Source: an uncultured Bacilli bacterium
GTDB taxonomy: Bacteria > Bacillota_I > Bacilli_A > RF39 > UBA660
DNA length: 5,821 nt
Assembly (NCBI GenBank): GCA_944351315.1
Contig: CALVPL010000080.1
Coordinates: forward strand, 1 to 5,821
Direction: 5' to 3'
Part shown: piece by piece, positions 1-5,821 of the stretch
Position numbering within the stretch: the first letter of the stretch is position 1
Layout: each line of letters opens with the position of its first letter
Translations under genes and position numbers: made by a program
Notes under the pieces: model-generated
Databases searched by the model: none
The model's input: the letters and a program-made list of their open reading frames with translations, nothing else
What the model was told of the DNA's origin: nothing

Positions 1-179
1 TCATTTAATATTTTTTTCTTTAAAGTTTCATAATCGCTACCTTGCCAATATTCTTGTAATGATATAGTCGTTTTAATAAGGTCAGAAGTTATTCTATCTA
101 TTGATTTAGCACTTTCCTTAATTTGTAAGCTTGCATTATTTAACTTACTTTTACAAACATAGATTTCCAAGAAAATCAT
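1..179 (-). CDS. WXG100 (ESAT-6/EsxA-like) protein, 3' end cut off by the window edge
   Basis: Fifty-nine codons are readable from ATG at 179-177 to the left edge with no stop, so the C-terminal half lies outside. The product starts MIFLEIYVCKS and is mostly polar and helix-prone. It carries the motif YWQGSDYE with Trp at residue 45 and Gly at 47, close to the usual position (about 43) of the W-x-G turn between the two helices of WXG100 proteins, which are about 100 residues long. Family members are secreted by the type VII system as homo- or heterodimers and engage the EssC-type ATPase. An in-frame TAG directly precedes the ATG, so no earlier start is possible; TTG at codon 4 is an alternative. 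The ribosome-binding context is odd: AAAGG lies only 3 nt before the ATG and AGAGAGG 13 nt before it, the latter inside a hairpin. The gene is downstream of esaB on the same strand. The family call is firm; its role as substrate or partner is inferred. Confidence 0.85.
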   Translation of the reverse strand, partial: MIFLEIYVCKSKLNNASLQIKESAKSIDRITSDLIKTTISLQEYWQGSDYETLKKKILN

Positions 180-190
180 CTACCTTTAAA

Positions 191-216
191 AACCTCTCTA
201 ATATGATAGAGAGGTT
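191..216 (-). promoter_or_regulatory. Hairpin in the leader of the WXG100 gene; possible ribosome-site sequestration or weak terminator
   Basis: This is a perfect 10-bp inverted repeat (191-200 with 207-216) around a 6-nt loop. In minus-strand RNA the 5' arm is AACCUCUCUA and the 3' arm UAGAGAGGUU, followed by UUU and then AAAGG and the start codon. The 3' arm contains AGAGAGG, the best anti-16S-like purine run near this start, so folding would hide it. The short U run could instead make it a weak terminator or attenuator for transcripts arriving from esaB. The inverted repeat is seen directly; both functions are inferred. Confidence 0.5.
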
Positions 217-224
217 ATTATCTA

Positions 225-244
225 CTATCCTATATAAAGGATAG
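225..244 (-). promoter_or_regulatory. Second small hairpin between esaB and the WXG100 gene
   Basis: A 7-bp inverted repeat (225-231 with 238-244; CTATCCT/AGGATAG) with a 6-nt loop lies just after the esaB stop and 8 nt before the 191-216 hairpin in the direction of transcription. No U tract follows, so it is not a typical intrinsic terminator. It could protect an upstream mRNA end, mark a processing site or act with the next hairpin. The structure is seen; function is unknown and chance remains possible in such AT-rich DNA. Confidence 0.35.
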
Positions 245-251
245 CATTAAA

Positions 252-503
252 TCAAATCAAAATCAACTTTTTTCCATTATCAATTTGTGCTTCTTTAATT
301 GAAAGTTCTGTATTATAAAAGATGTTTTGATCAATATCGTATAAGAGTCTATTATAAGTTAATGGAAAAACACCATTTGTAAGCTCGTTTAAAGATTTAA
401 CTAACATACAAATAATATCTGCAATTTTTTTGTTTACTGGCAAAAAAACCTCATATTCTTCATTTAACCTTATCACTTTTATTGTAACTAAAACCTTATT
501 CAT
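252..503 (-). CDS. esaB: EsaB/YukD-family ubiquitin-like protein of the type VII secretion system
   Basis: This gene encodes 83 residues, matching the roughly 80-residue YukD/EsaB family, which has a ubiquitin fold but no C-terminal Gly-Gly for conjugation. The N-terminal strand pattern (MNKVLVTIKVIRLNEEYEVFLP), a central helix with IADIICMLVKSL, a later LLYD stretch and the C-terminal strand GKKLILI fit that fold. It ends in LILI followed by TGA, so it cannot work as a ubiquitin-type modifier. EsaB is a cytoplasmic accessory factor needed for, or regulating, T7SSb activity; the mechanism is not settled. The start ATG (503-501) lies inside the last codons of essC, whose TAA is at 498-496, giving an 8-nt overlap. 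A strong Shine-Dalgarno, AGAAGGAG, sits 6 nt upstream within essC, so coupled translation is likely. Identity rests on size, fold pattern and the essC neighbour, since the family has weak sequence conservation. Confidence 0.85.
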   Translation of the reverse strand: MNKVLVTIKVIRLNEEYEVFLPVNKKIADIICMLVKSLNELTNGVFPLTYNRLLYDIDQNIFYNTELSIKEAQIDNGKKLILI

Positions 504-3500
504 TTTCTTCTCCTTCTAATAATTTTATTTGAACAGGTATACCATTTCTAATGACATATCCAAATTTATTAGATATTTCTTCATAGCAAAATTTTGGAGT
601 TCTAGATAATTTAATTACATATTGATCCGCAATGCCATATCCTACCCAAATACCTTGATTGTTTAAAACATTTTGCTTATACCAAGGATCAAAATCGTGT
701 TTTTTTAGTACATCTGCAGCGTCAACCAGAATAATAGAGATTTTATTTAACATATTTCCCTGTTCGATTATTTTTTCAAAAGTTGTTAAATTGTCTTTAA
801 TTTGTTTCAAAAATGAATCAACACCAATAATTAATAAAGTTAGATGTTTATATTTTTGAGCTCGATTTTCATCTTTATATTTTTCATAATCCTCTTTTAA
901 TTTTAAAAGATAATCATTTGCATTTTCTAGAGCTTTATTAAAGTTTTTTTGATAAAAGTAATTTGTTTTAGCTTCTTTTTCGTTTAAAACTTTTTCGCTG
1001 TCTAAAACAAACAAAAATTGATTTTCAACAGTTACAAATGATTCTATAAACCCTTTTATAAAAGGCAAGATTTTTTCAAATTCTAAACCTGTTATAATGT
1101 GAAGCGGTTTATTTTCATAGTTATATGTTGCAACTTCTAAAGATTCTTTTTCAATACCAACAATTGTTTTTTTCAATGAGGATGGCATACCTATATCTTT
1201 AAAATAGACATGATCTGGTAAAACTGGTACTTTTAAGGCTTTATGTTTTTCTTTATTTTTTAGATTATCTACAAAATCATTTAATAAAGTGCTTAGGTTA
1301 TCTTTTTCTAAAGCATATGCAGTTTGAAATTCGTAAATATTTCCATTTTGGCGAATTAAACCACGCCCAAATTTTTTTGATGGCATCATTTTTTGAACAT
1401 TTCCTAAAATCGTATTATAATCATCCGAGTTATTCATTTGCAATGTTAATAATTGTTTGAAATTTTGTTGTAATTTTAAACGAACACTATTAGAACCAAC
1501 TACAGATAGAACAAAATAAATTCCAAACTTTGAAGCTTCTCTTGTAATAGATGCCAGTTCTTCATCGTAATCTGGATATAATTCCTTAAAGTTATCATAA
1601 TTATTAATTATTATAATTATATTTGGAAGTTTTTCTTCACTTTTCATAATGAAAGAATTATAATTTCCCCCATACTCAATGAATTTCTTTTTTCGTTCAT
1701 CAAGCATTTGATTTATCATCTTAAATAAATTAATAATCTTATCTTTTTGATCTGCTAAAATCACATCGCCAACATGAGGTGCTTTAGAAAAAATGTTTAA
1801 AGTTTCAGCTCCGAAGTCTAAAATATAGAAATTGACTTCTAATGAGCTATGTTGATTCATTGTACTATACAAAAAAGTAGTCAAAAAGTTTTCTTTTCCT
1901 GTGCCAGTTGATCCATAAACCAAAACATTTCCTTCTGTAGATATCGGTAATGTAAGCAAGCCTTGTGATTGAGTCTTTGGAGAATCATACTCTCCGATGA
2001 TTTCATTAATAATATAAGGCTTAGATTCGTATTGATATTTTTTTGCTAAATCATCTACATAAATGACTTCTGGAATACTTGGAAGCCATAGAGTTTTAGG
2101 TTTCAATTGCAATTTGTTTGCTAAATCTGAAAGATATTTTAAGATGGAAGGTAACTCTTCACCTTTGTATTGTAATCTTTTAGAAATATCATTTTGTTCT
2201 ATTGATTTAAAAATTTTTCCTGTGTTGTTAATATAATCTAAAGATGAATTTTCTTTAACTTTACGTTCGTCCATTTCATAGTAAGGAGCCCCACACCATG
2301 CGGATTGACCTAATGCAAAAAATTCATTATACCCAACTTGTAAATAGAATCGACCAACATTTGTTAAAGCTGCTGCATCTGGAACTTTAATCATATCCAT
2401 AGAATCACTTCGATCTTGAACTTTTAAACAAACTCTAAACTTAGAGTTACTCCAGATTTGAGCATCAACTACTCCACTTGGTTTTTGAGTTGCTAATATA
2501 AGGTGAACCCCTAAAGATCTTCCGATACGTGCTGTTGAAATTAATTGAGCCATAAATTCTGGTTGTTGACTTTTCAATTCAGCAAATTCATCACTGATAA
2601 TAAAAAGATGAGGAATAGGTTCTTTTACAACTCCTTCTTGATACAATTTTTGATATTTATAAATGTTTATTGTACTTTCATTCGTTTTTTGTCTTGCTTC
2701 ATTAAAAAGTCTTTGACGTCTTTTTAATTCACTTTCAATAGATGCAAGACTTCTTTTAATTTCCACTGTGTCTAAATTTGTAATTGTACCAACTAAATGA
2801 GGAAGTTTAATATTTGTTTCTGAATTATAAAAAGCTCCTGCTAAACCTCCTCCTTTATAATCAATTAAAACAAAAGAAACCATATCTGGATGATAATTGA
2901 CTGCCATTGATAAAATGTAAGTTATAATAAATTCACTTTTTCCTGAACCAGTCATTCCAGCTACTAATCCATGAGGCCCATGAGTTTTTTCATGTAAATC
3001 AAGCATAAATAAGTTGCCATTACTATCCATACCAACAGGAGCCGCTAAAGTATCATAGGAATGATTTGAATTCCAACGATTAAGAGCATTTAATTGTTCA
3101 ACCTTACCTACGTTATACATTTCTAAAAAACTAATTGCATCGGGAAGATGCTCTTTTATAGATGAGATTGGAATTGGAATGTTACTAACCATTCGATAAC
3201 AATCTGTTAATGGCTTATTTAAAAATTCTGCTTGAAAAATTAATTGTTTATCTGAGGATAACTCATTTTCAATCATTCCAGATTGATTAGTATCTACTGT
3301 AATAAAGGAATTACATTCATTAGGGAGTCCCATTAGGCGATTCGAAATAATTAAAAAACTAAAACCAAAATTTCTTTTACTTTTCATTACTGTTTTAACA
3401 AAACTTGAATCCCGTATTGATTCAAAATCATCTGTAATTACGACATAGTATGGTAAAAAAGAATGATAATCATTTTCAGATTCTTTTGAATAGTCTTCAT

Positions 3501-5040
3501 CGTTATAACGTCTTTTTTTGTATTCTTCAAGCAAATTGTTAAGAATTGCAAATTTTTCTTCTTTTGTTTCTCCATAATATCTTATTGTTCGGTTATTGTT
3601 CCATAAATAAGGAATTTCTTTTATCTCTTTCCATTTTGAAGAGGTTGCAATAGAAGTCAAGAAAACGAATTTAACGTCTTCATAACTATGAAATGTGATA
3701 AATTGGAGTAATATTGAATTCAAAAAAGCTGGGATTAAGTGTGCGTTTCCTAAAATAGCACAAATGTTTTTTTCTACAAAAGAAACATTAATAGGAACAT
3801 TTTTTAAATTAAGCGGTTCTTGAGCCATCTTAAATAATTCTTGTTTTAAATTATCATTTTCTAAAGAAAAATGTTCTTCTGGAAAATTCACTTTTATTTT
3901 GGCAGGAATTTCACCAATGCCTATATGAACAGCTAGAAAATCATCATGTTCAATTTTTCTTTCCCATAAATTTCTTCTTCGATGTAAGATAATATCTTCA
4001 CATTCTTCCAATGAGACACTATTATCATTTAATTGAATTTGTTGTTCTTCTATAACTTTATGTATTTCTTTTTTCTTTGAAACTAAATAATCTATATATT
4101 TTTCTTGACGCATTTTTTCTTGTTCTAGTGTTTTTTTCTTTTGGTAACGTCTTGATAGTATTGGTATTAAAAGCATACCTATAAGCATGCTTATCCCAAT
4201 GACTAAAGATGGCAAGACACTCATAAATTCTCTTTCGCCACTTATAAGGCCACTTACTGATACAAAAAGTGTAACCATGGAACTCATTCCCATTGTGAGC
4301 ATACCACCCATTTGAAGCAAAACTGGTAATTGCTCTTTTACTGGAGAAGAAGGAGGCGGATCAATTTTTATTTCTACCTCTTCAATCACATTTCTAAATC
4401 TGGGTGAACGATAAAAATAATCTTTTTTTTCATAAATACTTTTGTCATCTAAAGTTTCTGTAGTTTCTTCTACCACAGGAATCTTATTTAAAGCAATTTT
4501 AGGATTCTTAATATTAACCATGTTTCTAGGATTGTTAAAAATTAGATAATCTGATAAGGCATATAAAGTTATTCCGTTTAAAAAAACACTGTCAGAAGGA
4601 TCTAAAAGTTTTCCAGTTGCATTTTTTTGATTAATATACATCCGAAAATTTGCTTTATCACATTGTATTAGCCAACGATTTTCTTTTTTATTTAATGTTA
4701 CGGTTGCATCACCTAGGCATTCCGCTTCTATATCTCCCATATTTTTCCCGAAAGATATAGTATTTAAACCTTTAACAGAATATAAATTTAAAGAGTCATC
4801 ATATAATGGAATAGTATAAAACAAGGAATCTTTCGTCTTATAATATTGGTAAGGAAATAAAATAATTTGGTTATGGTTTTCTTCATATACCCAATGATTG
4901 TTATAAGCATAAACATTTAAAAATTTTTTTTCATTTCCTTCTTCATCTTTATAAGTTACCCAGTAATTGCCATCAATTATTTTTGGAAGATTGTAAATTT
5001 GAAAAGTTTTAGTATCATCAAAAAACATAACTATCTTCAT
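496..5040 (-). CDS. essC: EssC: FHA and FtsK/SpoIIIE-type ATPase, motor of the type VII secretion system (T7SSb)
   Basis: This 1514-residue protein is full length (S. aureus EssC and B. subtilis YukBA are about 1,480-1,500). It is the membrane-bound ATPase that recognises and drives export of WXG100 and LXG-type substrates. Domains in order: FHA-like region, about 1-175; two membrane segments, about 241-266 and 272-296; charged linker, about 297-345; conserved LWER...DFL motif at 358-369; degenerate ATPase-like domain, about 380-640. D1, about 660-930, has Walker A GMTGSGKS (695-702), IDYKGGG (726-732), Walker B IISDE (814-818) and ATQKPSG (850-856), so it looks catalytically competent. D2, about 1000-1260, has GSTGTGKE (1043-1050), with Glu where Ser/Thr is expected, and IIINNYDN (1143-1150), with Asn where Asp is expected. 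D3, about 1270-1514, has no recognisable Walker A, as is common in this family. An in-frame TAA directly precedes the ATG and GGAAG lies 7 nt upstream, fixing the start. It overlaps esaB by 8 nt. Confidence 0.97.
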   Translation of the reverse strand: MKIVMFFDDTKTFQIYNLPKIIDGNYWVTYKDEEGNEKKFLNVYAYNNHWVYEENHNQIILFPYQYYKTKDSLFYTIPLYDDSLNLYSVKGLNTISFGKNMGDIEAECLGDATVTLNKKENRWLIQCDKANFRMYINQKNATGKLLDPSDSVFLNGITLYALSDYLIFNNPRNMVNIKNPKIALNKIPVVEETTETLDDKSIYEKKDYFYRSPRFRNVIEEVEIKIDPPPSSPVKEQLPVLLQMGGMLTMGMSSMVTLFVSVSGLISGEREFMSVLPSLVIGISMLIGMLLIPILSRRYQKKKTLEQEKMRQEKYIDYLVSKKKEIHKVIEEQQIQLNDNSVSLEECEDIILHRRRNLWERKIEHDDFLAVHIGIGEIPAKIKVNFPEEHFSLENDNLKQELFKMAQEPLNLKNVPINVSFVEKNICAILGNAHLIPAFLNSILLQFITFHSYEDVKFVFLTSIATSSKWKEIKEIPYLWNNNRTIRYYGETKEEKFAILNNLLEEYKKRRYNDEDYSKESENDYHSFLPYYVVITDDFESIRDSSFVKTVMKSKRNFGFSFLIISNRLMGLPNECNSFITVDTNQSGMIENELSSDKQLIFQAEFLNKPLTDCYRMVSNIPIPISSIKEHLPDAISFLEMYNVGKVEQLNALNRWNSNHSYDTLAAPVGMDSNGNLFMLDLHEKTHGPHGLVAGMTGSGKSEFIITYILSMAVNYHPDMVSFVLIDYKGGGLAGAFYNSETNIKLPHLVGTITNLDTVEIKRSLASIESELKRRQRLFNEARQKTNESTINIYKYQKLYQEGVVKEPIPHLFIISDEFAELKSQQPEFMAQLISTARIGRSLGVHLILATQKPSGVVDAQIWSNSKFRVCLKVQDRSDSMDMIKVPDAAALTNVGRFYLQVGYNEFFALGQSAWCGAPYYEMDERKVKENSSLDYINNTGKIFKSIEQNDISKRLQYKGEELPSILKYLSDLANKLQLKPKTLWLPSIPEVIYVDDLAKKYQYESKPYIINEIIGEYDSPKTQSQGLLTLPISTEGNVLVYGSTGTGKENFLTTFLYSTMNQHSSLEVNFYILDFGAETLNIFSKAPHVGDVILADQKDKIINLFKMINQMLDERKKKFIEYGGNYNSFIMKSEEKLPNIIIIINNYDNFKELYPDYDEELASITREASKFGIYFVLSVVGSNSVRLKLQQNFKQLLTLQMNNSDDYNTILGNVQKMMPSKKFGRGLIRQNGNIYEFQTAYALEKDNLSTLLNDFVDNLKNKEKHKALKVPVLPDHVYFKDIGMPSSLKKTIVGIEKESLEVATYNYENKPLHIITGLEFEKILPFIKGFIESFVTVENQFLFVLDSEKVLNEKEAKTNYFYQKNFNKALENANDYLLKLKEDYEKYKDENRAQKYKHLTLLIIGVDSFLKQIKDNLTTFEKIIEQGNMLNKISIILVDAADVLKKHDFDPWYKQNVLNNQGIWVGYGIADQYVIKLSRTPKFCYEEISNKFGYVIRNGIPVQIKLLEGEENE
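510..517 (-). promoter_or_regulatory. Shine-Dalgarno for esaB, inside the end of essC
   Basis: AGAAGGAG on the minus strand lies 6 nt before the esaB ATG and within the last essC codons. Ribosomes finishing essC would therefore release on top of the esaB start, which supports coupled, co-stoichiometric expression of the two proteins. The strong match also confirms this ATG as the start. Confidence 0.8.
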
Positions 5041-5047
5041 TTACCCA

Positions 5048-5052
5048 CTTCC
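5048..5052 (-). promoter_or_regulatory. Shine-Dalgarno for essC
   Basis: GGAAG lies 7 nt before the essC ATG at 5040. Because a TAA stop directly abuts that ATG in the same frame, this ribosome-binding site serves the only plausible start for a full-length product. Confidence 0.7.
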
Positions 5053-5072
5053 ATTCTTCTAATTCTACAACT

Positions 5073-5101
5073 ATTATATCATGACTTTACCGTTTAAAGA
5101 A
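5073..5101 (-). promoter_or_regulatory. Probable essC promoter with extended -10
   Basis: On the minus strand a perfect TATAAT (5078-5073) is preceded by TG one base upstream, giving TGATATAAT, an extended -10 of the housekeeping sigma-A type. At the usual 17-nt spacing the -35 position (5101-5096) reads TTCTTT, a weak match, which extended -10 promoters tolerate. Transcription would begin near 5066, leaving a leader of about 25 nt before the essC ATG. It lies downstream of the terminator at 5144-5185, so essC and esaB probably form their own transcription unit. Inferred from sequence only. Confidence 0.6.
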
Positions 5102-5143
5102 GAAAAAAGAATTTAGTTGTTATATTTATGTATAACTATAAAT

Positions 5144-5185
5144 AAAAAAAAGCAATTTTTTTACTTATCCAAAAAATTGCTTTTT
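5144..5185 (-). terminator. Intrinsic terminator after the tandem WXG100 gene
   Basis: A perfect 15-bp inverted repeat (5147-5161 with 5171-5185) surrounds a 9-nt loop. The stem core is AGCAATT/AATTGCT with A/T runs on both sides. In minus-strand RNA the stem is followed by an unbroken U run (5151-5144, counting bases shared with the stem). It begins 28 nt after the stop of the upstream gene, the expected place. The plus-strand reading is also followed by T-rich sequence, but no plus-strand gene exists here to need it. Confidence 0.88.
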
Positions 5186-5212
5186 ATTTTTAACTTATTT
5201 ACCGTATATAAA

Positions 5213-5821
5213 TCAACCTTGATCGGCAATTTGAGCAGCTTCTGCTGCAGCAGAAATATTATTAATACAAATATTCAAAGCCTCAAATATTTGATTCATA
5301 TTTGTATTTAAAATGTTTGTTAATGTTTCTTTAGCACTTTCCGCAGCATTACCATCCCATATACTAGCTCCACTATTTAATTTGGCTAATTCTGAGTCCA
5401 ATTTAGATTTTGCTCCTTCTAAGTTACTTTTAATGGAAGTTAATGCGGATCCTATTTCGCTTATAACTCCATAGTCATAAGTTACTATCTCCTTATTGAT
5501 ATTTACTTCGCTCATTTCGGTAATTTGTGAGAAATTTAATTGTCCAAAATTTGAACTAACTGTTGTATCAGCTCCTAAATTAGAAATTTCTAAGTCAGCA
5601 ATACTTTTTGCCACATCTGTCATAGCTTGTGAAAAAGATGTACCAAATTCATTTGCAAAGCGAATTAAAGCATTATGAGTATCCATAAAGTTTTGAAAGT
5701 TTTGAGCTGCAGCTGCACCTGTCCAAACATTTGGTTGAACAAGTTTTTCAATTTGTTCATTAAATTTTGTTGAACATCCTTTAACGCTTTCTGGTCCTCC
5801 ATTTAAACATTCAATAACATT
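5213..5821 (-). CDS. Tandem (double) WXG100 protein, 5' end cut off by the window edge
   Basis: The frame ending in TGA at 5215-5213 is open to the right edge, giving 202 visible residues. The Met at 5686-5684 is internal: it has no Shine-Dalgarno and the same frame continues through 45 further upstream codons. Two W-x-G turns are present, VWTGAAAAQ (Trp codon 5725-5723) and IWDGNAAES (Trp codon 5359-5357), 122 residues apart. Each is flanked by helix-prone Ala/Glu/Lys/Asn-rich stretches, so the protein looks like two WXG100 hairpins joined by a polar linker (visible residues about 76-118). If the first Trp sits at the usual position of about 43, the true start lies about 10 codons beyond the edge. 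No Y-x-x-x-D/E export signal follows the second hairpin, and the tail is Ala-rich (AAEAAQIADQG). The likely role is a secreted substrate or partner of EssC. A terminator follows it, separating it from essC. The WXG family call is strong; the tandem function is inferred. Confidence 0.82.
   Translation of the reverse strand, partial: NVIECLNGGPESVKGCSTKFNEQIEKLVQPNVWTGAAAAQNFQNFMDTHNALIRFANEFGTSFSQAMTDVAKSIADLEISNLGADTTVSSNFGQLNFSQITEMSEVNINKEIVTYDYGVISEIGSALTSIKSNLEGAKSKLDSELAKLNSGASIWDGNAAESAKETLTNILNTNMNQIFEALNICINNISAAAEAAQIADQG

Noticed and set aside
659..859. Plus-strand open frame of 66 codons
   Set aside because: It lies wholly inside essC on the other strand, has no family pattern, and is explained as an antisense shadow in AT-rich coding DNA.
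2545..2727. Plus-strand open frame of 60 codons opposite essC
   Set aside because: It is antisense to the D1 ATPase region of essC, whose motifs are clearly conserved on the minus strand; the Phe-rich product is typical of a shadow frame.
5067..5120. 7-bp inverted repeat (ACAACTA at 5067-5073 and TAGTTGT at 5114-5120) around the essC promoter, a possible operator
   Set aside because: Arms this short, 40 nt apart, are expected by chance in AT-rich DNA, and no regulator gene is nearby.
5119..5136. 6-bp hairpin GTTATA/TATAAC between terminator and promoter
   Set aside because: It is short, made almost only of A and T, and has no evident role.
5117..5311. Plus-strand open frame of 64 codons across the essC upstream gap
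   Set aside because: It runs through the terminator stem and into the antisense of the tandem WXG100 gene, and I saw no convincing ribosome site.
5496..5678. Plus-strand open frame of 60 codons
   Set aside because: It is entirely antisense to the tandem WXG100 gene and has no independent support.
5213..5686. A 157-residue protein starting at the Met at 5686
   Set aside because: The same frame is open for 45 more codons to the window edge, those codons encode a W-x-G turn, and no Shine-Dalgarno precedes this Met, so it is an internal residue.
1..5821. CRISPR arrays, tRNA or rRNA genes, insertion sequences
   Set aside because: No direct-repeat array, cloverleaf, rRNA-like stretch, transposase frame or terminal repeats was seen.
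252..5821. Alternative genetic code with TGA as Trp
   Set aside because: All Trp codons checked are TGG, and TGA acts as the terminal codon of esaB and of the tandem WXG100 gene at the expected protein ends.

Overview
The window is an AT-rich piece of a Bacillota-type (Firmicutes) genome carrying part of a type VII secretion system of the T7SSb (ESS/Yuk) kind. Every gene I can support lies on the minus strand, so transcription runs from high to low coordinates. Trp is always TGG and TGA serves as a stop for two genes, so the standard bacterial code fits and a mycoplasma-type code does not. The species cannot be fixed from this sequence; a low-GC Bacilli or Erysipelotrichia-like host is a reasonable guess.

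Layout in transcription order: (1) 5821-5213 is the 3' part of a gene for a helical secretion substrate or partner with two W-x-G turns in one polypeptide, that is, a tandem WXG100 protein. Its reading frame is open through the right edge, so the internal Met at 5686 is not its start. (2) A strong hairpin terminator lies at 5144-5185. (3) A promoter with a perfect extended -10 lies at 5073-5081. (4) essC, 5040-496, encodes the 1514-residue membrane-anchored FHA/FtsK-SpoIIIE ATPase that drives secretion. (5) esaB/yukD, 503-252, encodes a small ubiquitin-fold protein and overlaps the essC stop by 8 nt. (6) A 72-bp gap, 180-251, holds two successive hairpins. (7) A single-hairpin WXG100 gene begins at 179 and runs off the left edge.

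How they fit together: EssC is the motor and substrate-recognition component, EsaB is its small accessory or regulatory protein, and the WXG100 proteins on both sides are probable secreted substrates or partners. Other T7SSb core genes (essB/yukC, esaA/yueB, essA) are not in the window. The most notable points are the tandem WXG100 protein, an EssC second ATPase domain lacking two canonical nucleotide-site residues, and a hairpin whose 3' arm contains the best purine-rich ribosome-binding sequence before the last WXG100 gene.
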